9,029 nt of DNA. It comes from JAMXLO01 sp041487355. GTDB taxonomy: Bacteria > Pseudomonadota > Alphaproteobacteria > Acetobacterales > Acetobacteraceae. Below, piece after piece: positions 1 through 7,720 of this stretch. Numbering within the stretch: the stretch's first letter is position 1; the number at the start of each line of letters is the position of its first letter. The translations under genes were made by a program, and so were the position numbers. The notes beneath the pieces are model-generated. The model was not told the DNA's origin. It ran no database searches and was given only the letters and a program-made list of their open reading frames with translations. The stretch lies in assembly GCA_041487355.1 (NCBI GenBank), contig JBGPND010000212.1, positions 1-9,029 on the forward strand, in the 5' to 3' direction.

Positions 1-43
1 CCTCATACTGGAACCCCAGCACGCCTTGTGGCAGCATCCTGCA

Positions 44-125
44 CCCCGTTGGTGATCGTTTGTGATTCGCAAACCCAGACTATCTCCCTGATTCTTCAGG
101 ACCAACGGGGAACTCAACTTTTTTT
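44..125 (+). other. Nested inverted repeat with T-run (possible structured RNA or terminator)
   Basis: A perfect 10-bp inverted repeat pairs CCCCGTTGGT (44-53) with ACCAACGGGG (101-110). Inside it sit two smaller hairpins: 58-74 (seven pairs including one G-T wobble, 3-base loop) and 87-100 (CCTGA/TCAGG, 4-base loop), giving a three-way-junction shape. Seven Ts follow at 119-125, eight bases past the outer stem, which is too far for a classical intrinsic terminator. It lies just past the 3' end of the minus-strand permease remnant, so a plus-strand transcript from a gene left of the window could end here. A 10-bp repeat at this spacing is expected about once by chance in 9 kb, so the case rests on the nested hairpins and the T-run. 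Confidence 0.3.
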
Positions 126-135
126 GGCGCGGAAT

Positions 136-780
136 TCAGGACCCGCCGACGAGACTGACACCTGCGGCGACGAGGACGGCGGCCACGGCTTTTCGCACGA
201 GGCTCGATGGCGACAAATCCTCCTTTCCCAGCGACGGATAGACCATGGATAGTCCTATCCCGAACAGGAACACGAACAACGGAGCCGTACCGCCGACCGC
301 CTGCACCAAGCTGAGCGGGGCCAACAGCCGCGCGTAACGCTGTGCCAGACTGCCGGCGAGGTTGATTCCCTCATTCGCCGCATTCAACGTCAGCACGCCA
401 CCCGCGTTGCCGTGCAGCATGGCCCTGAGTTGGCGGCAGGTCGACGGTCGCATGAGGAGCAGCAAGCCGAACAACGCCTGGCCAACGCCGGTCCACCCGG
501 TCGTAGTCCAGAATTCGTCACGGACGGCGAACAGTTTGAAGATCGCCGTGCTGAGCGCAAGCATCAGTGCGCTGCCCAGCATCAGTACGGCGAGACGCAT
601 TTTGAATCCGCCCTCGCGGGAGCCACCGTTCAGCGTGAGCAGCACGGTGCCGGCAACGATCGCGGCCCCGCCGAGCATCTGCCTTGGCGACAGGGTTTCG
701 CCGAGCAGAATGTAGCCGAGCCCATAGCCGAACAGCGGCGAAGCCTGGAACCAAGGCGCGTGCGCCAGGGCGTTACTCCC
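136..780 (-). pseudogene. EamA/DMT-family permease, N-terminally truncated
   Basis: The minus-strand frame reads as the second two-thirds of a drug/metabolite transporter (EamA) protein, an inner-membrane permease of ten helices made of two repeated halves. The visible part starts near 780 with APWFQASPLFGYGLGYILLG, then GETLSPRQMLGG, typical of the end of the first EamA repeat. A second repeat follows, with hydrophobic segments such as LAVLMLGSALMLALSTAIF, LFGLLLL, APLFVFLFGIGLSMV and AVAAVLVAAGVSLV, ending in TGA at 136-138. An in-frame TGA at 817-819 closes the frame upstream, and no minus-strand frame between 820 and 1003 gives hydrophobic, EamA-like sequence, so about 80-110 N-terminal residues are missing from this locus. 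The first ATG (678) falls inside the conserved region and is unlikely to be a true start. Substrate cannot be inferred. An expressed half-transporter is possible but less likely than a deletion remnant. Confidence 0.72.
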
Positions 781-1003
781 AGCGGCTACCTGCGGAGGAG
801 GAGGTCGCGGAACCGATCATTCCGCGCGCTTTTGGCGCTGGCGTCCCGCCCCCACGCTCACCGGCCGCTGCCAATTCGGTGAGGACCGATATGGAACGCG
901 AATCTGGGAAAGGCGAGACCCCCCTCGACGGATTTGAGGACACCAGTCGCATCGCGGCCTCCTGGTGGTCTGCAACGCCCCAGCCTGGAATCGTCCCGCG
1001 TTC
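781..1003. other. Intergenic stretch between Pat-type gene and permease remnant
   Basis: No credible gene is seen on either strand. The minus-strand frames give Arg/Pro-rich, low-hydrophobicity translations that match neither the missing permease N-terminus nor an extension of the upstream gene. A short inverted repeat CACCAG/CTGGTG (941-946 and 962-967) has no T-run, and a GGA triplet run lies at about 795-803 near the point where permease homology stops. Confidence 0.5.
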
Positions 1004-3715
1004 TCAAGCTGATCCGCATGCTGCGGTATCGGTCCCAAGCCCCCGGCGCACGCTGATCCGCTCTGGATCGTCTGGATGCGCAGCGACCGTGAAGCCCAGT
1101 GAGCGGCACCATGCCTGCCCCTCCGCATTGTCGCGGGCAACATCGCCGAAGAGGTTCCCGATTCCTCGCGCCTTGCCAATCTCGAGCAGCCGGGCGGTCA
1201 GCAGAGGCCCGATCCCCCGTTCCAGGCCATCGCTGCGCACGGCCACCGAGAACCTCGCCAGGCGATTGTCGGGATCGGCGGAGAAGCGCGCGACCCCAAG
1301 GACCAGCCCGAACTCGGACGTCTGGGCGATCAGGGTCATCTGCCGGTCGTAGTCGATCTGAGACAGACGCACGCCAGCCGCGGCAGGTAAATCCTGCTTT
1401 GGCGCGAAGAACAGCAGCCGCGCATCCAGTGGCGTCAGGTGGGTTAGCAGCTCGTCCACCAACGGCGCGTCCTCGGGACGGACTGGCCTCAGCCGGATGG
1501 TCGCGCCGTCGCGCAGCGTCGCAGTGCTCTCCAATTCTTTGGGATAGGGTAATATCGCGAGCCGCGTTGCTGGCGCACCAACTGCGGCCTCCACAGCAAT
1601 TCGTGCATCAAGCGCCAGCACGCCCTGCGCATCTGCAATGAGCGGGTTGATGTCGAGCTCGCATATTTCGCCATGGGCGGCGGCAAGCTGGCCGATGCGC
1701 ACCAGTACCGTGGCGATGGCGTTAATGTCAGCCGGGGAATGGCCGCGATACCCTTGCAGCAGACGCCAGATGCGCGTCCGCTCCATTTGAGCGCGCGCCA
1801 GCGCCATGTTGAGCGGCGGCAGCTCCAGCGTGGTATCACCGAGCAGTTCGACGGCCGTGCCGCCCTGGCCGAACATGACAACCGGACCAAACACGCGGTC
1901 CACGCTGAACCCGACAATCAGTTCAATCGAACCTGGACGTTGTACCATCTCCTGCACCAGGAAACCTTCAAGACGCGCCTCTGGCCTGGCTGCCTTGATA
2001 CGTTCAAGCATGGCGTACGCCTCGGCGCGCACTCTGTCAGGACGCGCTACATTCAGGACGACTCCGCCCAGGTCGGTCTTGTGCGTGATATCCCCTGATC
2101 GGATCTTGACTGCCACAGGACCGCCGATCTTGGCCGCAGCGGCTGCCGCGGCGTCTGGGTCGCTAACATAACGGGCGAGCGGTGCCGGAATACCGTAGGC
2201 ATCGAGAACGATGGACACCTCTTCCGCGTCGAGCCAGCTTCGTCCGGCAGCCAGGGCATGGGCAATTGCCTCACGTGCCGCGCCCGTGTCGGGCTCGAAC
2301 GCCTCGGCCCCGACTGGAGGCACCTGCATCAAGAGATCCTGATTGCGGCGATGACGCACGCGATGCATGAAGCCTTGCACCGCATCGTCCGGCGTGTCGT
2401 AGGTAGCTACGCGCGCTTGTGCGAACAGGCGTCGCGCCGGCGCCGCCCAGTAGTCGCCAAGCCAACACGTATAAACATTGCGGCTCATGCCGCGAAAAAT
2501 GGCTGGACGGACCGTGTCGATCACAGCCTGAGCTGCCTCGGTGGGGCTTCCCAGTGCTGTCGGGCAGTTGAGCACGAGCACTGCGTCGACGGTGTCGTCG
2601 TCGAGCAGGATCTCCAGTGCCTCTGCATAACGACGGCCTGGCGCGTCACCGATAATGTCGACCGGATTGCCGCGGCTCCACGTCCTGGGAAGGACAGTTT
2701 CCAGTTTTGCGACCGTCGCTGGGGACAGGCTGGCAAGACGACCCCCCTGGGCGATCAGGGCATCCGTTGCGAGCACGCCGGGTCCGCCACCATTCGTCAG
2801 GATGGCCAGGCGATCGCCCAATTGTGGCTGCGTCAGAGCCAATGTCTCGACCGCATCGAACAACTCCGCCATCGTGTCGACGCGCAACATGCCAGCGCGG
2901 CGAAACGCAGCCGCGTAGACTGCGTCCGACCCGGCGAGCGCGCCGGTGTGTGAGCGTGCCGCCCTCCCGCTCTCGGCGAAGCGGCCAGCCTTGACCACAA
3001 GCACGGGTTTGGTGCGGGCCGCGTTCCGCGCCGCTGACATGAACTTGCGGGCGTGCGTGACGCCTTCGACGTAGAGCAGGATCGCCCGGATCGCCGGATC
3101 GATGGCGAGATAGTCAAGCATGTCGCCAAAGTCGACGTCCGCCATGTCGCCGAGAGAGACGACATGCGAGAAACCAATGCCACGCGGCTGCGCCCAGTCC
3201 AGCACCGCGGTGATCATGCCGCCCGACTGACTGACGAAGGCCAGATCGCCGGGCGGTGGGGCGACGTGGGAGAAGCTGGCATCCAGACTGATGCCGGGCA
3301 CCATCACACCGACGCAGTTGGGCCCGACAATCCGCAGCAGATGCGGTTGCGCGGCGGCGAGCATCTGCTGCTGGAGCTGGCGGCCTTGCTCTCCGAGTTC
3401 GGCAAAGCCGGCTGAAATGACGACGGCGGCTTTGGTGCCACGTGCGCCGAGTTGGGCGATCAGGGCGGGCACCTGGTCGGGCGGGGTGGCAATGATGGCG
3501 AGATCGGGCGTCTCTGGCAGGCTTGCGATATCTGGATGGACGGGTAGCCCATCCAGACTGGCATGCTTCGGATTGACCAGATAAAGCGATCCCTGGAAGG
3601 CGCTCCGCCGCATGTTTGCAAGGGTAACCGTGCCAATCGCACCGATGCGCGACGAGGCGCCGACCAGCGCGACGGAGGTCGGGTTGAATATCTTGTCCAG
3701 ATTGCGGATCGACAT
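1004..3715 (-). CDS. Pat-type fusion: NDP-forming acyl-CoA synthetase domains plus GNAT acetyltransferase
   Basis: From ATG 3715 this encodes 903 residues, close to PatZ/YfiQ-type lysine acetyltransferases, cytosolic enzymes that use acetyl-CoA to acetylate, and usually inactivate, AMP-forming acyl-CoA synthetases. Domain order: CoA-binding Rossmann domain (about 1-125, starting MSIRNLDKIFNPTSVALVGA), succinyl-CoA-ligase-like domains (about 140-460, IVGPNCVG at 129-136), ATP-grasp (about 488-713, with ITHKTDLGG and ELDINPL), and C-terminal GNAT (about 735-893). The GNAT CoA loop has ERGIG followed by PLL, with G-x-G kept but Leu where Gln/Arg is usual. SHTGALAG keeps the His (256) that carries phosphate in ADP-forming acetyl-CoA synthetases, and the ATP-grasp His (545) is also present, so ligase activity cannot be excluded. 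ATG 3715 is preferred over in-frame ATG 3751: residues line up with the family start and AGGAG lies ten bases upstream. The gene stands alone, with an FNR-like box about 90 bp upstream. Protein substrates are unknown; the ligase at 8773 is one candidate. Confidence 0.88.
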   Translation of the reverse strand: MSIRNLDKIFNPTSVALVGASSRIGAIGTVTLANMRRSAFQGSLYLVNPKHASLDGLPVHPDIASLPETPDLAIIATPPDQVPALIAQLGARGTKAAVVISAGFAELGEQGRQLQQQMLAAAQPHLLRIVGPNCVGVMVPGISLDASFSHVAPPPGDLAFVSQSGGMITAVLDWAQPRGIGFSHVVSLGDMADVDFGDMLDYLAIDPAIRAILLYVEGVTHARKFMSAARNAARTKPVLVVKAGRFAESGRAARSHTGALAGSDAVYAAAFRRAGMLRVDTMAELFDAVETLALTQPQLGDRLAILTNGGGPGVLATDALIAQGGRLASLSPATVAKLETVLPRTWSRGNPVDIIGDAPGRRYAEALEILLDDDTVDAVLVLNCPTALGSPTEAAQAVIDTVRPAIFRGMSRNVYTCWLGDYWAAPARRLFAQARVATYDTPDDAVQGFMHRVRHRRNQDLLMQVPPVGAEAFEPDTGAAREAIAHALAAGRSWLDAEEVSIVLDAYGIPAPLARYVSDPDAAAAAAAKIGGPVAVKIRSGDITHKTDLGGVVLNVARPDRVRAEAYAMLERIKAARPEARLEGFLVQEMVQRPGSIELIVGFSVDRVFGPVVMFGQGGTAVELLGDTTLELPPLNMALARAQMERTRIWRLLQGYRGHSPADINAIATVLVRIGQLAAAHGEICELDINPLIADAQGVLALDARIAVEAAVGAPATRLAILPYPKELESTATLRDGATIRLRPVRPEDAPLVDELLTHLTPLDARLLFFAPKQDLPAAAGVRLSQIDYDRQMTLIAQTSEFGLVLGVARFSADPDNRLARFSVAVRSDGLERGIGPLLTARLLEIGKARGIGNLFGDVARDNAEGQAWCRSLGFTVAAHPDDPERISVRRGLGTDTAACGSA

Positions 3716-3725
3716 TCTTGCCGCA

Positions 3726-3730
3726 CTCCT
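3726..3730 (-). promoter_or_regulatory. Shine-Dalgarno choosing ATG 3715 for the Pat-type gene
   Basis: On the minus strand AGGAG is followed by ten bases and then ATG at 3715-3713. The alternative ATG at 3751 has no purine-rich site before it and would add 12 residues not typical of the family. Confidence 0.6.
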
Positions 3731-3791
3731 AGGCGCCGGTGGCTGAAGCATTCAACCGTTGGACCGACTGATCTGTGCACGATCCCGCTAC

Positions 3792-3803
3792 CCGCCTTGG
3801 CGG
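3792..3803. repeat. Short palindrome CCGCC-TT-GGCGG
   Basis: A perfect 5-bp-arm inverted repeat lies between the FNR-like box and the Pat-type start, where a promoter would be expected. It could be a second operator or a chance GC-rich palindrome; nothing else in the window repeats it. Confidence 0.25.
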
Positions 3804-3806
3804 CGC

Positions 3807-3822
3807 ATTGACCCAAGTCAAT
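3807..3822 (-). promoter_or_regulatory. FNR/ANR/DNR-type operator upstream of the Pat-type gene
   Basis: ATTGACCCAAGTCAAT is a perfect palindrome of 6-bp arms with a 4-bp spacer. It resembles the FNR/CRP-family consensus TTGAT-N4-ATCAA, differing symmetrically at one base per arm. Its centre (3814.5) is about 100 bp upstream of ATG 3715. Activation from around -41.5 would place the transcript start near 3773, but no good -10 is visible there (weak GATCGT at 3784-3779). It shares 14 of 16 bases with the box at 8573-8588. Likely role: oxygen- or redox-dependent control of the Pat-type gene. Confidence 0.6.
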
Positions 3823-3864
3823 AGCCCTGTGAGGCGGGCGTCCCCATGCCAGCCGGTCGGCAGG

Positions 3865-5433
3865 CTAACACGGTTGGCCGCCAGTCTGACGACATCCGGC
3901 GGCAAACCGGCGCAACTCTCCGAATACGGCCTGATCGGTGATGACGCGCGGCACTTTGTGCTGCCCTCCGAGCTGTCCCCGCCGCTTCATCCACGCAGCG
4001 AAGGTGCCGTGTTGGACCACTCCGACCTCCGCTGGCCTGAGCCCGAAGCCACCGGACCGATGGGCGCGATAGTCGTCATTACTGTGGCAAAGCGTCTCGT
4101 CGAGAGCTCGCGCGAAGACATCGATCTGCCGCTCGTCTGGCACCGGTTCGCTGAACTCAACGATGTAGAGGTGTCCACCACGTGCCTGTGTCGCGTCCGG
4201 AAAGACCGCGCCGACCGCAAAGTCGGCAATCCTGGCGTTCACCACATCTGCCGCCTGGCTTACGGCGGCTTCGATCTCTTCTCCCGTGAGGTGCTCCCCG
4301 AAGGCGGAGAGGAAGTAGGAGAGTCTGCCGGTCACGAGCAGGCGTGGTGGATGCAGATCCATGAACCTGACGGTGTCTCCCACGATGTAGGCCCATAGCC
4401 CCGCGCAGCTGCTGATCACCAGGGCGTAGTCCGCTTCGGTTCGCACATCGCCGAGCCAGCAGCGTGTCGGATTGCTGGCGTGAAGCCCGTCCAGGGGCAC
4501 GAACTCATAGAACAGGCCGTTATCCACGATCAGGCGCATTCCCTCGCCCGGGTTCCTGTCCGCGACGGCAAAGAAGCCTTCGCTCGCCGGGTAGACCTCG
4601 CGGAGCTCGGCGTGCCCTCCCTGCAACAGCTCCGCGAACTGGCTCTGGTAGGGTGTGAAGTTGACGCCGCCATGCACCAGCAGCTCCAGGTTGGGAAACA
4701 TCTGATGGAGCCGTCGCGACCGATCGGGTCGTAGCGCGAACAGCCGCTCGAAGAAAATGAGCAGCCAGCTCGGTGTTCCACTGATGACGCGGATGTCCTC
4801 GTCCAGGCAGGCGCGTGCCAGCTTCTCGACCTTCTCTTCCCAGGCGGAAATCAGGGCGAGATCGCGTGGCGGAAAAGAGTATGGCCGTGCCCACCACGGA
4901 ATTTGGTTTGCGGCAATGCCACTGAGATCCCCGCTGCGAATCCTCGGTGCCTGTTCAATGAGAGCCGTACTGCCTCCCAGCATGAGGCTCTTGCCGCCCA
5001 GTACGCGGCTGCCCAGCCGGTTCGCGACATGGTGGACGATAATATCGATCGCGGCCCATGCATTGGCTCGGTTCAACTCCGAAGAACACGGTATGTATTT
5101 CGTGGTCCCACTGGTCGTGCCGGAGGTGAGGGCGAAGAATGGGATGGTACCGGGCCAAGTGCAGTCAACCAGTCGCGGGAATGTCGCTTGCCAGTAGGAA
5201 GCCCACATATCCTCGTAACGGCGCAGCTTCACGCGATCTCGAAAATCGCCAACGGTCCGGATGTCCGCGAAGCCATGATCGCGACCGAACCGCGTGCCGC
5301 TCGCCCGCCGCACGAGGCGCAAGAGCTGGCGTTGTTGTTCGGCAACTGGGTCCTGACTCGCGAGTTTTGCCAGGCGATGCCGCGCGTAGAGACGCAACAG
5401 GCCAGTTGCATCGAACGGCACCTGTCTGCTCAC
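3865..5433 (-). CDS. GH3-family acyl-adenylating amide synthetase (bacterial GH3 protein)
   Basis: This 522-residue protein belongs to the GH3 family (ANL superfamily), named after plant enzymes that adenylate auxin, jasmonate or benzoates and join them to amino acids. Three family motifs are visible: the ATP-binding TSGTTSGTT (103-111), YPASEGFFA (281-289, matching YxxSEG) and YIVGDTVRF (349-357). TGR (368-370) and GEHLTGEE (379-386) follow in the hinge and C-terminal lobe. Length suits bacterial GH3 proteins. No signal peptide is seen, so it is probably cytosolic. The start is GTG at 5433, which shares GTGA with the stop of the upstream acylase; no Shine-Dalgarno precedes it, so translation likely depends on re-initiation after the acylase. 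The stop is TAG (3865). The acyl acid and amine are not predictable from sequence. Plant-hormone conjugation should not be assumed for a bacterial homologue. Family assignment is firm; the reaction is inferred from it. Confidence 0.88.
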   Translation of the reverse strand: MSRQVPFDATGLLRLYARHRLAKLASQDPVAEQQRQLLRLVRRASGTRFGRDHGFADIRTVGDFRDRVKLRRYEDMWASYWQATFPRLVDCTWPGTIPFFALTSGTTSGTTKYIPCSSELNRANAWAAIDIIVHHVANRLGSRVLGGKSLMLGGSTALIEQAPRIRSGDLSGIAANQIPWWARPYSFPPRDLALISAWEEKVEKLARACLDEDIRVISGTPSWLLIFFERLFALRPDRSRRLHQMFPNLELLVHGGVNFTPYQSQFAELLQGGHAELREVYPASEGFFAVADRNPGEGMRLIVDNGLFYEFVPLDGLHASNPTRCWLGDVRTEADYALVISSCAGLWAYIVGDTVRFMDLHPPRLLVTGRLSYFLSAFGEHLTGEEIEAAVSQAADVVNARIADFAVGAVFPDATQARGGHLYIVEFSEPVPDERQIDVFARALDETLCHSNDDYRAHRSGGFGLRPAEVGVVQHGTFAAWMKRRGQLGGQHKVPRVITDQAVFGELRRFAAGCRQTGGQPC

Positions 5434-7682
5434 GGGGCGAGTTCCGTGCAGTGAGGGAAAGTGACGCGAGCCGTCTCGGGCCGCAGCGGGAGCACAACGT
5501 ATTCGCTGCGCTGCCAGAGGGGAACCTGGTCGAGGAATGTCGTGCTGCCGAGCCAGCCATCCTGGCCACCCAACAACGCAAAGTAATTATGGTCAAGGTC
5601 AGACAGGTCAGAGATGTGGCGCGCGACCGACCCGTAGCGGCTGCCATGCCGCCTGTCGGTGAGTGTGTGCGCCGTCTTCATCAGCGTGTCCGAGGTGCCG
5701 GCGGCCGGCAAATCCGTGAAGCGCCAGGCCCGCCCGAGCACGGGCAACAGAGCCAACGGATGGCCCAAGCGCAGGCGGTGGCGGCTGCCCCATGTCTCGC
5801 GGGCACCGATCGCCTTCGCTGCGTTGCGCAGCGCAAGCCGCAATGCACGTTGCCTGCGTCCCGGGTCAGCAGAGAGGACATCATCCCAGATCAGCCGGCG
5901 CGTACCCCATGCCACGCTATACGCCTCGCGACGCCGACGGCTGATCAGAATGCGCGCCAGATGATGACAAAGCAGCTCGAAGGCGAGCGCGCCGCGCGAA
6001 ACCCTGTCATAGCCCCCATTCCAGTTCGTCAGGTCAGCGATGAAGCCCCGTTCCCGAGCATTCCGACGTGCCATGGCGGGAAAGTCCAGCCACGCCAAAA
6101 GTTGGCGGCACTGCGCGAGCGCAGTCGTCCAGTGCACGTCGCATTGGATCTGCACGGCGGTCTCGACCGATATCTGCTCCGCCGCAGCCAGGAGATCGTC
6201 CAGGCGTTGCTTCCGATCGGGCGGCGAAAAGTGGCGCCCAATGAATGGACTGCCCTCTTGCGGCCTTTCGTTCGCCGAGGTGATGAAACCTTGGGATGGA
6301 TCGGCGAGACAAGGCAGCTCGCTGCTGGTTGCTGGGGCGCCCCACCCGTCAGTTGGCTCCGGCATAACAGCCACGTCATCTGACGGAATGTTGCCTCGGC
6401 GCGGCATGTGCACGGCCATGAGCCGACCAATGCGGCCAGACTCGTCGGCGTACAGCATGTTCTGGCCAGGTACCGCGAATCCATCGAGCGCCGCACGGAA
6501 TTCTGTCCAGTTCCGCGCGCGGTTGACTGCCAGCATAGCGGTGATTTCGTCACTAGGACGGTGGCCCATCCAGCGCAGCGCGAGCGTATCGCCGCTCGCA
6601 GACAGAAGCGGGATGTCGCTCACGACCGGCCCCCATTGGGTTTCGCGTATCCGGACTCTGCGACTGCGTCCCCATCGTACCGACAGCTCCTCTTCTCGCT
6701 GGCGAATTCCTGCGAGGGCTTCGGCTGGCACCGCAACGAGGTCGCTGCTGGCGGCGTGCAGGCTGGTGCCTCCCCAAGCGATCCAAGGATTGCGTCCAAG
6801 CGCAATGAAAGGCAGTCCTGGAATCATGAGCCCGACCGCGTGGTACGATGGCGACCTGATCACGGCGAGAACCCAGGGGTTGGGCAGGATGAGTGAAAGG
6901 TGCGGATCGCTGGCAATCAGCGGAGCACGCATCGCACTTCGCGTTGACGCGACGACAAACGAGTTGCTGCCGGACCGCAGTGCTGCGCCAAGAATGGGTA
7001 ACAGCGCCGAACCGTCCCTGTCTGCATTCCCGTGATCCGTCCAGCACGGGAGGTTGTCGGCTTCGAGAAGCTTGCGCCAGAGCCGAGGCCAGTCCGCATC
7101 ACCGCGAAATTTGAGCAATTGGAACCAGACGATCCAGTTGACATCGGCACTGACCAGCCGGCCAAGCGTTAAGATATCGGTCACGCTCCAGGGTTCGCGC
7201 CGAAGGCCGAACAGATCGAACTCCGGCGGAAGAGCCGCAGTCTGCATAAGGTAGTGGTTCAAGCCGCGCACGAACGCATCGAGCCACGCGCGTGTTGCCG
7301 GCGGCATTCCGACCAGTATCGCCGGGACAGCGCGGCCGAAATCGAGCGTGCGCAACAGCCGGTCCACCTCGACGCCGATCGAGCCGATCATCTCGGAAAC
7401 GCGACCCTGCGCGAGACGGCGCATCAGCTCGAGCTGACCGAGGCGAAGATGCGCATGAACCATCCCAAGCGCGACAGCAAGGTCGTGATCAGTTTCGGCA
7501 TTGATGAACGGGACGTGGTGCTGATTCCAACGAATCACCATCGACTTCTCCACTGGCAACTTCTTCCGGGGCAACATCGCGAGACGGTCCTCCAGCGTGA
7601 ACACACGCCGGCGATGGACGGTATGTTTCGTCAGACAAGCAAGCAGTAACGTCAGCCCTACAAGCCTATCGAGGCTCACCAC
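5430..7682 (-). CDS. Penicillin-acylase-family N-terminal-nucleophile hydrolase (peptidase S45)
   Basis: The 750-residue precursor shows the S45 layout. An alpha region opens with VIRWNQHHVPFI and ALGMVHAHLRLGQLELMRR (about 49-90). A spacer follows, then the self-cleavage site G238|S239 in SGSNSFVVAST, making Ser239 the probable nucleophile and first residue of a beta chain of about 512 residues. PFIALGRNPWIAWGGT (291-306) and TSANERP (469-474, Asn471 a likely oxyanion residue) are also family features. Such enzymes hydrolyse N-acyl amides, including beta-lactam side chains, acyl-homoserine lactones and acyl peptides; the substrate here is unknown. Most members mature in the periplasm. The N-terminus has a short hydrophobic run ending LLLAC (Cys16), a weak lipobox-like match. 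Start is GTG 7682 or the adjacent GTG 7679; GGAG at 7691-7688 spaces better (8 bases) to the latter. Its TGA overlaps the GH3 start, so the two are coupled. It begins 38 bp after the prim-pol gene. Confidence 0.88.
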   Translation of the reverse strand: MVSLDRLVGLTLLLACLTKHTVHRRRVFTLEDRLAMLPRKKLPVEKSMVIRWNQHHVPFINAETDHDLAVALGMVHAHLRLGQLELMRRLAQGRVSEMIGSIGVEVDRLLRTLDFGRAVPAILVGMPPATRAWLDAFVRGLNHYLMQTAALPPEFDLFGLRREPWSVTDILTLGRLVSADVNWIVWFQLLKFRGDADWPRLWRKLLEADNLPCWTDHGNADRDGSALLPILGAALRSGSNSFVVASTRSAMRAPLIASDPHLSLILPNPWVLAVIRSPSYHAVGLMIPGLPFIALGRNPWIAWGGTSLHAASSDLVAVPAEALAGIRQREEELSVRWGRSRRVRIRETQWGPVVSDIPLLSASGDTLALRWMGHRPSDEITAMLAVNRARNWTEFRAALDGFAVPGQNMLYADESGRIGRLMAVHMPRRGNIPSDDVAVMPEPTDGWGAPATSSELPCLADPSQGFITSANERPQEGSPFIGRHFSPPDRKQRLDDLLAAAEQISVETAVQIQCDVHWTTALAQCRQLLAWLDFPAMARRNARERGFIADLTNWNGGYDRVSRGALAFELLCHHLARILISRRRREAYSVAWGTRRLIWDDVLSADPGRRQRALRLALRNAAKAIGARETWGSRHRLRLGHPLALLPVLGRAWRFTDLPAAGTSDTLMKTAHTLTDRRHGSRYGSVARHISDLSDLDHNYFALLGGQDGWLGSTTFLDQVPLWQRSEYVVLPLRPETARVTFPHCTELAP

Positions 7683-7685
7683 CGG

Positions 7686-7691
7686 CTCTCC
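7686..7691 (-). promoter_or_regulatory. Shine-Dalgarno GGAGAG for the acylase gene
   Basis: GGAGAG on the minus strand lies 3 bases before GTG 7682 and 6 before GTG 7679. Tandem GTG codons make the exact start ambiguous by one residue; spacing favours 7679. Confidence 0.5.
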
Positions 7692-7720
7692 GTCGTGTTC
7701 CTTGCTTTATTGCTGCGCGG

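Noticed and set aside
44..110. Cloverleaf-like fold considered as a tRNA
   Set aside because: The stem lengths, two arms instead of three, missing T-loop and anticodon-loop patterns and no CCA-side features rule out a normal tRNA.
941..967. CACCAG/CTGGTG hairpin as terminator of the Pat-type gene
   Set aside because: Six base pairs, a 15-base loop and no T-run on the minus strand give no real support.
684..1352. 222-residue plus-strand open frame at the left end
   Set aside because: Overlaps the clear GNAT coding region antisense and has Arg/Ser/Pro-rich, featureless translation.
3716..3751. Upstream ATG at 3751 as start of the Pat-type gene
   Set aside because: No ribosome-binding site precedes it, the extra 12 residues are atypical, and ATG 3715 has AGGAG at ten bases and a family-like start.
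5139..6383. 414-residue plus-strand open frame opposite the GH3/acylase genes
   Set aside because: It is antisense to two clear genes, Arg/Pro/Gln-rich with no domain, and typical of a shadow frame in GC-rich DNA.
6040..7035. 331-residue plus-strand open frame inside the acylase gene
   Set aside because: Low-complexity Ser/Arg-rich translation with no family features; the minus strand carries well-conserved S45 motifs over the same bases.
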